Notes: generated from the sequence alone by a model not told the origin. Positions 18,555 through 27,193 are shown, counted from the first letter of the stretch. The stretch is 64,000 bases of DNA from Fimousia sp036311565 (GCA_036311565.1 JAXJPR010000017.1:53963-117962), one strand, 5' to 3'. Translations and numbers: made by a program.

Positions 18555-18695
18555 TTATTTGTTTTCGCAGCTCTGATTTCCAACTGTACAAGATGTTTTA
18601 CAAGCTGACTGACAAGATGTCTGGCATTCTCCACATCCGCCTTTTTTCATAGTATTTTTTAATGTTTTGTTTGTTAATGTTTTAATACGTTTCAT
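18555..18695 (-). CDS. scfA: SCIFF ribosomal peptide precursor (six cysteines in forty-five residues)
   Basis: A 46-residue precursor. A Lys/Thr-rich leader (MKRIKTLTNKTLKNTMKKGG) is followed by a core with six cysteines spaced CxxC-xxx-C-xxx-C-xxx-C, then a last Cys near the C-terminus (GECQTSCQSACKTSCTVG, then QSCENK). This is the SCIFF family, whose Cys residues become thioether-linked by the neighbouring radical SAM enzyme. Start support: GAGGAGG about 9 nt upstream of the ATG at 18693-18695. Being short, it is easily missed by gene callers. Confidence 0.96.
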   Translation of the reverse strand: MKRIKTLTNKTLKNTMKKGGCGECQTSCQSACKTSCTVGNQSCENK

Positions 18696-18716
18696 GTTTT
18701 AACGCCTCCTCATTAT

Positions 18717-18771
18717 AATTTCATCATGCGTTGCTACGCAGTTCTCCAGCCGTATTCACAATTTCATCATG
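18717..18771 (-). repeat. Direct repeats in the scfA leader
   Basis: Two 12-bp direct copies of AATTTCATCATG (plus-strand 18717-18728 and 18760-18771) lie 43 bp apart in the untranslated leader of scfA. A short hairpin (TGCGT...ACGCA) lies between them. No known riboswitch is recognised. Confidence 0.45.
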
Positions 18772-18797
18772 ATTTTAAGCCAGATAAAGCTTATAGT

Positions 18798-18806
18798 ATT
18801 ATATCA
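18798..18806 (-). promoter_or_regulatory. Extended -10 promoter for scfA
   Basis: On the minus strand TGATATAAT is a full extended -10 (TGnTATAAT). It would give a leader of about 95 nt before the scfA ATG, allowing expression apart from the upstream membrane-protein gene. Confidence 0.55.
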
Positions 18807-18846
18807 TATTCTTTTTCTATTTAAAAGATTTTTTTGAATGGATCCT

Positions 18847-19200
18847 TTAACTTAAAATTCCTCCCAAAATACCACCACCAATACACATCAAACATACAGT
18901 AACCATATTTCCGGAAAAAATTTCTGTTTTCGGATAAAGCAACAAGGAGACTGCCAAAATAATTCCAATGTAAAGCAATCCAAATAAGAATCCAAAAATA
19001 AGTCTTTTGCTTTTTACCTTTTTGCCAACATAAAATCCACCAATTACTGTAGATAATATATAAGTAAAAATGATTCCAATATGGGAAATTTTTTCTCCCC
19101 ATTCCATTTGATATAATAAAAATGCCAGAATCATCAGTAAAATTCCTGTGATTATGTATGACAACAAAAGTCCTTGCATCAGACGTATTCCTTTTTTCAT
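18847..19200 (-). CDS. Small four-helix membrane protein, TIGR04086-like
   Basis: A 117-residue integral membrane protein with four hydrophobic segments (about 7-30, 40-58, 66-88, 97-117) and Gly-rich turns (GGGILGGILS at the C-terminus). It resembles the TIGR04086 family of Clostridia membrane proteins, commonly found between yajC and the SCIFF genes. AAAAAGGAGG precedes its ATG. The function is unknown. Its position suggests, but does not show, a link to export or tolerance of the SCIFF product. Confidence 0.75.
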   Translation of the reverse strand: MKKGIRLMQGLLLSYIITGILLMILAFLLYQMEWGEKISHIGIIFTYILSTVIGGFYVGKKVKSKRLIFGFLFGLLYIGIILAVSLLLYPKTEIFSGNMVTVCLMCIGGGILGGILS

Positions 19201-19331
19201 CCAACTACCTCCTTTTTATACCTATATGAAGGAATGTTGGATTTCATTCCAAAGATATGCTAAACTAAATACCGATAACTATTATTTTATATCATTATTG
19301 TTAACAAAACTTTTATTTGAGGTTATTTTTT

Positions 19332-20183
19332 ATGAATTTTATTGATTTACATGTACATTCAACTGCATCCGATGGAACTTTAACTCCTTACGAAGTAGTA
19401 AAAACTGCAAAAGAACAAAATCTGTACGCCCTGGCACTGACTGACCATGATACGGTCGCAGGAATTCCAGAAGCATTATCCGCAGCACAAAAATTTGATA
19501 TCACTGTCATTCCTGGTATCGAAATCACCTGTCATGCATTAGGAAAAGAAATCCATATGCTTGGTTTTTTTCTGAATTATAAAGATCCTCTGCTCTTACA
19601 GCGTTTAGAATCTCTCCGCCAAAACCGTGCCAGTCGAAATGAACAAATGCTTGCTGCTTTTCAAAGAGATGGTTTTCCTATTACCATGGAAAAATTAAAA
19701 CACGGAAACCCAGACACTGTTATTACCCGTGCTCATTTTGCCAGGGTTTTAGTAGAAGAAGGCATCGTTCCTTCCAAAGATGCTGCTTTTCAAAAATATT
19801 TGGGAGACGGAAAAAAATATTATATTCCCCGTTCCAGAATCAAACCAGAAGACGCCATTCGTTACATTCGGGATGCTGGCGGTATTGCCGTTTTGGCACA
19901 TCCTTATGAATATCATCTTTCCAATACTCAATTAGTTTCTTTAATGAAAGATTTAAAGAAAATTGGATTACAGGGAATTGAAGTTTATCATTCCAATAAC
20001 TATCAACAGCAAAGTAATTATCTCAGGAGTCTGACCCACGAACTAGATTTGGCTGCCACAGGAGGTTCTGATTTTCATGGTTTGAACAAACCTGATATTC
20101 AGCTTGGTACTGGCCGGGGTGGTTTAAAAGTTCATAAGAGTCTTCTAGATGAATTAGTAAAATATCGATACTCTAAGAAATAA
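19332..20183 (+). CDS. PHP-domain phosphoesterase (TrpH/RNase AM-like)
   Basis: A 283-residue PHP metal-dependent phosphoesterase. The four PHP motifs are visible: DLHVHSTASDGTL at the N-terminus, ALTDHDTVAG near 35, GIEITC near 63, and late AVLAHPYEY and TGGSDFHG segments. Related proteins (YciV/TrpH) act as 3',5'-nucleotide phosphatases or 5'-3' exoribonucleases. The ATG at 19332 behind GAGG is preferred over the in-frame TTG at 19317. The gene runs opposite to its neighbours and splits the usual yajC/TIGR04086 junction, so it is probably a local insertion. Confidence 0.87.
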   Translation: MNFIDLHVHSTASDGTLTPYEVVKTAKEQNLYALALTDHDTVAGIPEALSAAQKFDITVIPGIEITCHALGKEIHMLGFFLNYKDPLLLQRLESLRQNRASRNEQMLAAFQRDGFPITMEKLKHGNPDTVITRAHFARVLVEEGIVPSKDAAFQKYLGDGKKYYIPRSRIKPEDAIRYIRDAGGIAVLAHPYEYHLSNTQLVSLMKDLKKIGLQGIEVYHSNNYQQQSNYLRSLTHELDLAATGGSDFHGLNKPDIQLGTGRGGLKVHKSLLDELVKYRYSKK

Positions 20184-20222
20184 AGGAATATAAAAACAAC
20201 TTTTTTATTTCTTATATATTAA

Positions 20223-20254
20223 AAATGGCGAATCAAATTTCTGATTCGCCATTT
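20223..20254. terminator. Bidirectional terminator between the PHP gene and yajC
   Basis: A perfect 13-bp inverted repeat (AAATGGCGAATCA / TGATTCGCCATTT) with a 6-nt loop and A/T-rich flanks on both sides. It serves convergent genes. Confidence 0.85.
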
Positions 20255-20283
20255 CCTTTAAAATTATTTTTCCAGTTTTCTTT

Positions 20284-20568
20284 TTACGCTTCTTCAGCTG
20301 GTTTATCAACTTCTTCAATACAATTGATATCCATAGGAATTCTACAATGCTTGTCGTTACCAAATTCAACAACTACTACATCTCCCTGGATTCCTAAAAT
20401 CACGCCGTAAAATCCACTAGATGTCTTTACACTATCTCCAATTGCTAAAGATTCTTTGATCTGTCTTTTCTTTTCATCGTACTTTTTCTGTGGTCTGATT
20501 GCCATAAAGTACATAAGTACAGCACATACAATAAGTGCCAAAATTGTTTGGATCATTGCACTATCCAT
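20284..20568 (-). CDS. yajC: Sec translocase accessory protein YajC
   Basis: A 94-residue protein with a single N-terminal transmembrane helix (about 6-25) followed by RPQKKYDEKKRQIKESLAIG and a small cytoplasmic beta domain (GDSVKTSSGFYGVILGIQ). This is the YajC signature. YajC binds SecDF in the holotranslocon. It follows tgt by 20 nt, the widespread tgt-yajC order, and ends its operon at the terminator at 20223-20254. Confidence 0.94.
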   Translation of the reverse strand: MDSAMIQTILALIVCAVLMYFMAIRPQKKYDEKKRQIKESLAIGDSVKTSSGFYGVILGIQGDVVVVEFGNDKHCRIPMDINCIEEVDKPAEEA

Positions 20569-20588
20569 GATTGTTCCTCCATTTACTA

Positions 20589-21731
20589 TTATTTTTTATC
20601 ATTTATTTGAAATCCTTCCAGTTTTCTCTTCTTGTACTCCTGGAAACGGCCTTCATCAATCGCAAGGCGAATTTCTTCCATCATTGTATTATAAAAATAC
20701 AAATTATGCAAGACACAAAGACGTAATCCTAACATTTCTTTTGCTTTCAATAAATGTCTGATATACGCTCTGCTGTAACTACGACATGCTGGACATTGGC
20801 AACCTTCCTGAATTGGACGAGGATCCAATTCATATTTTTTATTGAATAAATTCAATTTTCCTTCATCTGTATAGACGTGCCCATGCCGTCCATTTCTACT
20901 TGGATAAACACAATCAAAGAAATCTACTCCACGATCCACTGCCTCTAAAATGTTCGCTGGTGTTCCAACTCCCATTAAATATGTTGGTTTATCTTCTGGT
21001 AAATATGGTACCGTTTCTTCTATAATACGGTACATTTCTTCATGACTTTCTCCTACTGCCAGTCCACCTAATGCATACCCATCTAAATTCATATCGCTAA
21101 TCGTTTTGGCATGTTGGATACGAATATCTTCGTATGTTCCACCCTGATTAATTCCGAATAAAAGCTGATGTGGGTTTATAGTATCTTCCAAAGAATTCAG
21201 CCGTGCCATTTCTGTTTTACAACGTTTCAGCCATCTGGTTGTACGATCTACAGAATCCTGCATATATTTTCTTGTAGCTGGATGAGGTGGGCATTCATCA
21301 AATGCCATCGCAATCGTAGAGCCTAAATTAGACTGAATCTGCATACTTTGCTCTGGTCCCATAAAAATCTTGTGTCCATCAATATGTGACTGAAAGTACA
21401 CTCCTTCTTCCTTAATTCTTCTAAGGCCTGCCAGAGAAAACACCTGAAATCCGCCTGAGTCTGTCAGAATTGGTCTATCCCATACCATAAATTTATGCAA
21501 TCCACCAAATTCTTTTATTAACTGATCACCAGTTCTCACATGTAAATGATAGGTATTAGACAGCTGTACCTGAGTCTTAATTTCTTTCAAATCATCTGTA
21601 CTTACAGCTCCTTTAATAGCCGCTACTGTCCCCACATTCATAAAAACAGGCGTCTCGATAACTCCGTGTACAGTTGTTAAACGCCCTCTTTTAGCTTTTC
21701 CATCTTTTTTCAATAATTCATACATTTTCAT
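20589..21731 (-). CDS. tgt: tRNA-guanine transglycosylase (queuosine pathway)
   Basis: A 380-residue TIM-barrel enzyme that exchanges guanine-34 for preQ1 in tRNAs with GUN anticodons. Active-site segments: LTDSGGFQVFSLAGLR near 89-104, GINQGG near 190, GVGTPANILEAVDRGVDFFDCVYPSRNGRHG with the nucleophilic Asp near 265, and the zinc site CQCPACRSYSRAYIRHLL near 305-322. Full length. It lies in the aroC-tgt-yajC operon. Confidence 0.97.
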   Translation of the reverse strand: MKMYELLKKDGKAKRGRLTTVHGVIETPVFMNVGTVAAIKGAVSTDDLKEIKTQVQLSNTYHLHVRTGDQLIKEFGGLHKFMVWDRPILTDSGGFQVFSLAGLRRIKEEGVYFQSHIDGHKIFMGPEQSMQIQSNLGSTIAMAFDECPPHPATRKYMQDSVDRTTRWLKRCKTEMARLNSLEDTINPHQLLFGINQGGTYEDIRIQHAKTISDMNLDGYALGGLAVGESHEEMYRIIEETVPYLPEDKPTYLMGVGTPANILEAVDRGVDFFDCVYPSRNGRHGHVYTDEGKLNLFNKKYELDPRPIQEGCQCPACRSYSRAYIRHLLKAKEMLGLRLCVLHNLYFYNTMMEEIRLAIDEGRFQEYKKRKLEGFQINDKK

Positions 21732-21738
21732 TCACCTA

Positions 21739-22842
21739 TTATTGATTATAAAAATCACAAATATAGTCTAATCGTGCAGTCATATTCAGCAAAAGTGCAT
21801 CTAAAATTGTAATTGCCGCCATAGCTTCCACAACAACCACTGCTCTTGGTACAATAATCGGATCATGACGTCCTGTTATTTCAATTTGAACTTCTTCCAT
21901 ATCAGAATTTACTGTGTTCTGCACTTGTGCAATAGAAGGTGTCGGTTTAAATGCTGCACGAAATACAATCGGACTTCCATCCGTTATGCCGCCCAATGTT
22001 CCACCGGAATGATTGGTTTTTTTTGCAACTTTTCCATCTGCATGAATACAAAAATCATCATTGTTTACTGCTCCATTAGAATCTGCAACTGCAAATCCAT
22101 CTCCAATTTCAAATCCTTTCACTGCTCCAATCGAAAACACTGATTTTCCAAGATTTGCACTGATTTTTTCAAACACAGGGTCTCCAATTCCTGCAGGTAC
22201 TCCCTGAATACAACATTCAACAATACCACCAATAGAATTCTTATCTTGCATCATCTTTTCAGCATAAACAGCCACCTTTGCCGCTGCTTCTTTATCAGGC
22301 ATGTAAAATGGGTTGTTCTTAATTTCTTCTTTGTCGAAATGATTCATATCAACAGAAATTCCGCCTATGGTTTTTGCATAAGTAGTAATTTCAATTCCTA
22401 TCTGCTTTAAAATCTTTGCCGCTACGGCTCCTGCTGCCACTCGTCCAATTGTCTCCCGCGCAGAAGAGCGCCCTCCCCCACGATAATCGCGGAATCCATA
22501 TTTTGCATCAAATGTAAAATCTGCATGTCCCGGACGGTAACAATTCATAATATTGCTATAGTCTTTTGAACGTTGATTCTTATTCATGACAATCAGTGAA
22601 ATCGGTGTCCCCGTTGTTTTACCCTCAAAAACACCAGATAAAATTTCAACCAGATCGCTTTCTTTACGAGGTGATACAAACTTTGACTGCCCCGGTTTTC
22701 TGCGATCTAAATAAATCTGAATATCTTCTTCGCATAATTCCAAACCTGCCGGTACACCATCAATGACAACACCAACCCCTTTTCCGTGAGTTTCTCCCCA
22801 AGTGCTGATTCGAAATATTGTCCCTAAACTAGATCCTGCCAT
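21739..22842 (-). CDS. aroC: Chorismate synthase
   Basis: A 367-residue FMN-dependent enzyme of the last shikimate step, converting EPSP to chorismate. Signatures: WGETHGKGVGVVIDGVPAG near residue 12, CYRPGHADFTFDAKYGFRDY near 102, GGGRSSARETIGRVAAGAVA near 122, and the late GRHDPIIVPRAVVVVEAMAA. Full length. It lies 7 nt upstream of tgt and 8 nt after the S1 gene. Confidence 0.97.
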   Translation of the reverse strand: MAGSSLGTIFRISTWGETHGKGVGVVIDGVPAGLELCEEDIQIYLDRRKPGQSKFVSPRKESDLVEILSGVFEGKTTGTPISLIVMNKNQRSKDYSNIMNCYRPGHADFTFDAKYGFRDYRGGGRSSARETIGRVAAGAVAAKILKQIGIEITTYAKTIGGISVDMNHFDKEEIKNNPFYMPDKEAAAKVAVYAEKMMQDKNSIGGIVECCIQGVPAGIGDPVFEKISANLGKSVFSIGAVKGFEIGDGFAVADSNGAVNNDDFCIHADGKVAKKTNHSGGTLGGITDGSPIVFRAAFKPTPSIAQVQNTVNSDMEEVQIEITGRHDPIIVPRAVVVVEAMAAITILDALLLNMTARLDYICDFYNQ

Positions 22843-22850
22843 AGTTCCTC

Positions 22851-23489
22851 CTATAACTGAATTCCTGATAATAAGTCTGCCAGGCTTGTAGATGCATTTC
22901 CATCCGCTTTATATTCCTTTAGTTCTGGCTCTGCCTGTACCTCTTCTTCTACTTCTAATAAACCTTTCATAGATAAACTGATTTTTCCATCTTCTACTTT
23001 TAAGATACGTACTTTTACTTCCTGTCCTGGTTCTACTACTTCAGCAGCAGACTTAATTCTTTTTTCACAGAACTGAGAAATATGCACCAATCCACTAATT
23101 CTGTTTCCTAAGTCAACAAATGCACCATAAGGCTGAATGTTTTCCACTTTCCCTTCTACGACAGAACCGGGAACAAAAGCTGCAATCTGAGCCTGTCTTG
23201 CTTCTTCTTCTTTCATTTTTTCAACTTCGCGAACAGAGAGAATCAGTCTCTTTTCTTCTGGAGTTACTTCAATAATTTTTGCCTGTACCATTTTGTGTAA
23301 ATATGGATTTGTATCTTCTACGTATTTTGTAGATAATTGTGAAACAGGAATAAATCCACGAATTCCTTCTACATAAACGATAACTCCAGAGTTTACAATT
23401 CCTTCTACTTTTAAATCTAAAACAGTTCCTGCTTCATATATTTCTTCTAATTTTTCCCATACTTCCTGAATATTTAATTCTCCTGACAT
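22851..23489 (-). CDS. S1 RNA-binding domain protein (two S1 repeats)
   Basis: A 212-residue protein with two S1 motifs: an N-terminal one (GTVLDLKVEGIVNSGVIVYV, GIRGFIPVSQL) and a more canonical second one (GSVVEGKVENIQPYGAFVDL, ISGLVHISQ, GQEVKVRILKV). It resembles short S1-like ribosome- or RNA-associated proteins of Firmicutes rather than full-length ribosomal protein S1. The acidic tail from about residue 180 is low complexity. It starts the S1-aroC-tgt-yajC run. The exact RNA target is unknown. Confidence 0.87.
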   Translation of the reverse strand: MSGELNIQEVWEKLEEIYEAGTVLDLKVEGIVNSGVIVYVEGIRGFIPVSQLSTKYVEDTNPYLHKMVQAKIIEVTPEEKRLILSVREVEKMKEEEARQAQIAAFVPGSVVEGKVENIQPYGAFVDLGNRISGLVHISQFCEKRIKSAAEVVEPGQEVKVRILKVEDGKISLSMKGLLEVEEEVQAEPELKEYKADGNASTSLADLLSGIQL

Positions 23490-23596
23490 TTTATATACAC
23501 TCCTTTTCTTTTTCTGTTTTCATCACATTAAAATTCATTATAACATATCCTGCCAAAAGAATATAGTCACAAAATAAAAGAAACTTTTCTTTTCCT

Positions 23597-24445
23597 CTAT
23601 AAAAATGACCGTCCTAATTTTATAAACAATAACATTCTGTACATATCCTTCATCTTATTCCACTCCATAATTAGCTCATCTCTATCAAAAACAGCACTAT
23701 TTATCTCCTTTAGCAAACACCACAAAAGAAAGAGAACAATCACTTTCATTATTATTTTCCAGTGTTTTTTTAATTTCTTCAAACATACTTTATATCTTTC
23801 ATATTGTTCCAACTTTCGATAGAGCCGTTTTAGATTTCCACTTCGTTGTTTTTCCTTTTTTCGAATACATGGCCATATAATCCAATAATAAAAGAAATCT
23901 TTTTTTCTTTCTCTTAATACTTCCATAATCTGTCCAATACTATAAATATCACTCTTTTTTCCTGGATTTCCTTCTAAAATTTCTGGTGCAGCATATGGAA
24001 TTGTTCCTTGACAAATTCTATTATTTCCTGCCCAAACAACTGCACCAAAATCGATAAATGTAATTTTATTTTTCTGATTTACTATAATATTCGATGGTTT
24101 TATATCACAAAAAACAAGATTCGGAAATTCTTTCTTAATAAGAAGAATCTCTTGGACAATTGATTTCATAATTGTAATTTGAGACGTTTCTTTTATACAT
24201 TTTCTACTCATCAATTGCTCCAGATTTTCACCTGGCAAATATTCCATCTGGATGACCCAACCATCTTTTCGTTTTTCTACCCCATAAAAATCCGGAACTG
24301 CAAATTTATGTAATTTCTTCATCCAGAAGGACTCCCATAGCAAAGAATCGCTGCTTCTTTTCTCTACTATAAATCTTCCTAGCTCTTCCTGCCATAACCG
24401 ATATACTTTTGCATTTCCGCCCTTTCCAATTAATACTCCTCTCAT
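23597..24445 (-). CDS. Serine/threonine protein kinase-like protein with C-terminal membrane helix
   Basis: A 282-residue Hanks-type kinase. The Gly-rich loop is LIGKGGNAKVYRL at the N-terminus, followed by a candidate ATP-site Lys in FIVEKRSS, and YLPGENLEQLM. The catalytic loop is FCDIKPSNII, with Asp, Lys and Asn kept but the usual HR before the Asp replaced. DFG is FIDFGAVV and the APE motif is YAAPEIL. A single hydrophobic segment (IIMKVIVLFLLWCLL, about 232-246) follows, so it may be membrane-anchored. No PASTA repeats are seen. The start at 24445 is set by an ATGA overlap with the PP2C gene; a longer frame reaches 24529. It is probably controlled with its cognate phosphatase. Confidence 0.85.
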   Translation of the reverse strand: MRGVLIGKGGNAKVYRLWQEELGRFIVEKRSSDSLLWESFWMKKLHKFAVPDFYGVEKRKDGWVIQMEYLPGENLEQLMSRKCIKETSQITIMKSIVQEILLIKKEFPNLVFCDIKPSNIIVNQKNKITFIDFGAVVWAGNNRICQGTIPYAAPEILEGNPGKKSDIYSIGQIMEVLRERKKDFFYYWIIWPCIRKKEKQRSGNLKRLYRKLEQYERYKVCLKKLKKHWKIIMKVIVLFLLWCLLKEINSAVFDRDELIMEWNKMKDMYRMLLFIKLGRSFL

Positions 24446-25155
24446 CGAATGTGAATTCTTACTCCTGTCATATTGTCCGGTTCTTTTCTCTTCTTTGCAT
24501 GTCTTCTCATCCTTTTTAGATTTCCACATCTACAATATTCTCGAATTTCCTGCTTTGTAAATGGCCGATAAGCACCATCGGTTAACAAGAGTACATCCAT
24601 ACCATTCATAATTATTCCACTATATTGATCTATTTTTAATTCTCTCTGACTTCCAACACTTTGCCATAACATATGTTTTTCTTGTTTATCTCCTTTTCCG
24701 TCCTTTTCTTCATACAATGTGTGGTCTTTTGTTCGATACATTCCCTTTTCTTTATTCCAATATACTCTGCTGTCTCCTACATTTAAAATAAGATATTGTT
24801 TCCCTAACATAAAATACAACGCAATTGTGGTTCCAGTCCGAATTCCTTTCTTTTTTGCCGCTTCATACAGTCGGATATTGGCTTTATACAAATCTTTTTC
24901 CAATTTCCTTCCAAGCTGTTCCATTGAAAGTCTGTGTTCTACATACTGGGGAAGATTTCCCCAAAACCCTCCAACAATATAATCGATTGTCTTTTTACTT
25001 GCAATTTCTCCTTCTTGTACACCTCCGACTCCATCACAGACCATTGCTAAAACTGCCTGCTTCTTCCCAAAATCTCTTTGCTTTGCCCAATAAACATCCT
25101 GGTTCTTTTTACCTCCCAACCCTGCATCTATCATATGTTCTATTGATATCTTCAT
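24442..25155 (-). CDS. PP2C-family (PPM) protein phosphatase
   Basis: A 237-residue metal-dependent Ser/Thr phosphatase. Motifs in order: GGKKNQDVYW, AMVCDGVGGVQEGEIAS (metal-binding Asp and Gly), GTTIALYFM, LNVGDSRVYW, VLLLTDGAY and PDNMTGV. The N-terminal MKISIEHMIDAG lacks a signal or transmembrane segment, so it is cytosolic. It overlaps the kinase start by 4 nt and follows the peptidase gene by 35 nt. The pair is expected to act on the same phosphoproteins. Confidence 0.9.
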   Translation of the reverse strand: MKISIEHMIDAGLGGKKNQDVYWAKQRDFGKKQAVLAMVCDGVGGVQEGEIASKKTIDYIVGGFWGNLPQYVEHRLSMEQLGRKLEKDLYKANIRLYEAAKKKGIRTGTTIALYFMLGKQYLILNVGDSRVYWNKEKGMYRTKDHTLYEEKDGKGDKQEKHMLWQSVGSQRELKIDQYSGIIMNGMDVLLLTDGAYRPFTKQEIREYCRCGNLKRMRRHAKKRKEPDNMTGVRIHIR

Positions 25156-25190
25156 CTAACCCCTCCAATTTTTTCTTTTTACCATTCTAA

Positions 25191-25622
25191 TTATGAAATG
25201 ATGCATAAATAACAAACATATCCTACCAGTAAAAACGGTGCAAAAGGAAGCGTTGTTTTTTTCGAATACCCCTTTACCAGTAAAAATGCAGATACTCCCA
25301 TGAGTATACAAAATGCCACTATTAAAATCCCTGCCATAATTTTATATCTGGCAATTAGAGCGACAATAAAAATCAGAAAAACATCTCCCATTCCTAAAAT
25401 CCCAATCCATACTTTTTGACATACCCAAAATATTACAGCTAATGTCATTGCAAATAAAAAATTCCATATCCACGAACTTTCTGCTGTTGAGTTTCCATGA
25501 AAGATATTCCATCCTGTTCTTCCAATCCAATATGCTATTCCAATTCCAATGCAAACTAGTGGTATTCGCCTTTCCTTAATATCTATATAGCTGCAGATTC
25601 CTAAAAATCCTAACAAAAACAT
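25191..25622 (-). CDS. Type IV prepilin peptidase (A24, TadV/CpaA-like)
   Basis: A compact polytopic aspartyl peptidase of the TadV/CpaA size class, about 143 residues. The first catalytic Asp is in CSYIDIKERRIPL and the second in GMGDVFLIF, the GxGD motif. Several hydrophobic segments cover the rest, and no N-methyltransferase domain is seen. The start at 25622 is preferred because AGGAGG sits 6 nt before it; an upstream in-frame ATG at 25640 overlaps that site. No Flp/Tad pilin, ATPase or secretin gene is in the window, so the peptidase looks separated from its substrate genes, or its substrate lies elsewhere. Confidence 0.82.
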   Translation of the reverse strand: MFLLGFLGICSYIDIKERRIPLVCIGIGIAYWIGRTGWNIFHGNSTAESSWIWNFLFAMTLAVIFWVCQKVWIGILGMGDVFLIFIVALIARYKIMAGILIVAFCILMGVSAFLLVKGYSKKTTLPFAPFLLVGYVCYLCIIS

Positions 25623-25649
25623 CATCCACCTCCTTTCCATTTATTTACA

Positions 25650-25677
25650 ATTATATTTATTTTTATCCATTTGTCAA
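25650..25677 (-). promoter_or_regulatory. Promoter of the peptidase-PP2C-kinase operon
   Basis: A -35 TTGACA (25672-25677), 16-bp spacer and -10 TATAAT (25650-25655) on the minus strand. Both boxes match the consensus, about 28 nt upstream of the start codon. Confidence 0.75.
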
Positions 25678-25702
25678 CATATTTGTATAAGATTGTAAAT
25701 TT

Positions 25703-25742
25703 AAAAAATAAAAAGCGCAACAGCCACAACTGTTACGCTTTT
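25703..25742 (-). terminator. Terminator of the gld-like ABC operon
   Basis: On the minus strand AAGCGTAACAG and CTGTTGCGCTT pair (one G-T) around TTGTGG, followed by TTTATTTTTT. Confidence 0.8.
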
Positions 25743-25747
25743 ATCTT

Positions 25748-27178
25748 CTATTTACTTCTTCTTCTTAGAATCACTACAATTAATCCAATAATCAGAATAC
25801 AAACTGGAATTCCAATGACTGTTACAAAAGAAACTGCCTGAACAGCTGCTGTTGTATAAGTTGCTGTTTCATTAGACACTTCTTTCGCTTTTATAGAAAT
25901 CTTATCATCCTGCTGATTCAAAGCATTTATACAATTAGAAACAAAGTCTGAATTAGATCCAGATACATATTGATCAATATCTGACATAATCATATTTGGA
26001 CATCCAATTACAATGACTTGACTTTCCCCATCTTCATTTAATGCTTCTGCTGCTAATGCAAATGATCCATCAATATCTCCACTTTCTTTTTCTATTGTTT
26101 CGCTTTCTAAATTCGTTTTAGAATAAGCATTATCACTTGTAGACAATAGAGCAGTCGCATCATCAGTTACTGTCAATCCTTTGCTGACTGGCATTAATAC
26201 ATAAGAACTATTTTCTACTAATGCATTTGTTATCGTGTTACTTTCTATTGTTGGTAATAGATACGTTGGATATCCCTGCATATACATAGAAGAATCGCTT
26301 TCTACTACAATTCCATCATTAATACCAATTCCATAAGAATCTAACAGGGACTCAAAATTTTCCAAAGTTTCTGCTTCTGTATTACATACATAGAACAGTT
26401 TTCCACCATTCTTCATGTATTTCTTCACTTTTTTCATATCAGTGGATGACAAATCAGATGTAGGGCCATTTACCAGTAAAATAGCACAATCATCAGGTAC
26501 AGATGATTCCGTTAATAAATTTAATTCTTTAAATTCATAATTATCTCCTTCAATTGTATTTTCAAAAGAAGAATCAAAATCTAATTCTCCATGTCCTGTC
26601 AACAAATAAATAATTGGTGTATTTTCAGACGTTACATAATTAATCGCAGGTGTCACAGATGATTCTAATGTAACTTCTGTTGTATAATTTCCACTTGCAT
26701 CTATATTCGTTCCCACATAGTCATTTGGTGAAACATATTTTCCTTTTTCTCCGCAGACTACAATCATTCCACCTTCTTCTGCCGTTTCATCAGATGACAT
26801 ATATTGACTTGCAAAATTAGGATATAATTCCATATCACGGAATTTTACAGAAATGTGATCAGAATTTTTCTTATACTGGTTTACAATCTGTAAATATCCA
26901 TCATCGATATCATCTTTACTAGACAAGAAATAGATGGTTACATCTTTTTCTAAATTTTTTGTAATCTTTTTTGACTGTTCAGAAATGGTAAATATTTTAT
27001 TATCTGTTACATCATAACTTAAATTTGTTTTTGTAATCAGTACATTTGCCAGCACAGCTACGATGATAATCAATACAATAGAAGTCGCAGATAATGCTCC
27101 CAGGGCTTTCTTCTCTCTTACACCTGCTGCCGGCATTACTTTTTTCTTATCTTTTTGTCCTTTTTTTCTAAAAATCAT
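25748..27178 (-). CDS. GldG-like ABC-transporter auxiliary protein
   Basis: A 476-residue protein: one N-terminal transmembrane helix (about 29-49), a long extracytoplasmic domain of the GldG/ABC-auxiliary type (KIFTISEQSKKITKNLEKDV, TIYFLSSKDD, IIYLLTGHGELDF, FYVCNTEAETLENFESLL, VIVIGCPNMIMSDID) and a C-terminal membrane helix (about 450-471) with a basic end. It is encoded with a Gld-type ATPase and permease, the same trio known from gliding bacteria but widely found in non-gliding Clostridia. The cargo is unknown. Confidence 0.85.
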   Translation of the reverse strand: MIFRKKGQKDKKKVMPAAGVREKKALGALSATSIVLIIIVAVLANVLITKTNLSYDVTDNKIFTISEQSKKITKNLEKDVTIYFLSSKDDIDDGYLQIVNQYKKNSDHISVKFRDMELYPNFASQYMSSDETAEEGGMIVVCGEKGKYVSPNDYVGTNIDASGNYTTEVTLESSVTPAINYVTSENTPIIYLLTGHGELDFDSSFENTIEGDNYEFKELNLLTESSVPDDCAILLVNGPTSDLSSTDMKKVKKYMKNGGKLFYVCNTEAETLENFESLLDSYGIGINDGIVVESDSSMYMQGYPTYLLPTIESNTITNALVENSSYVLMPVSKGLTVTDDATALLSTSDNAYSKTNLESETIEKESGDIDGSFALAAEALNEDGESQVIVIGCPNMIMSDIDQYVSGSNSDFVSNCINALNQQDDKISIKAKEVSNETATYTTAAVQAVSFVTVIGIPVCILIIGLIVVILRRRSK

Positions 27179-27193
27179 GTTAACTGCTCCTCC

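Noticed and set aside
18821..19204. 127-residue frame on - overlapping the TIGR04086-like gene
   Set aside because: It is another frame of the same DNA; the 117-residue frame has clear transmembrane segments and a good ribosome site.
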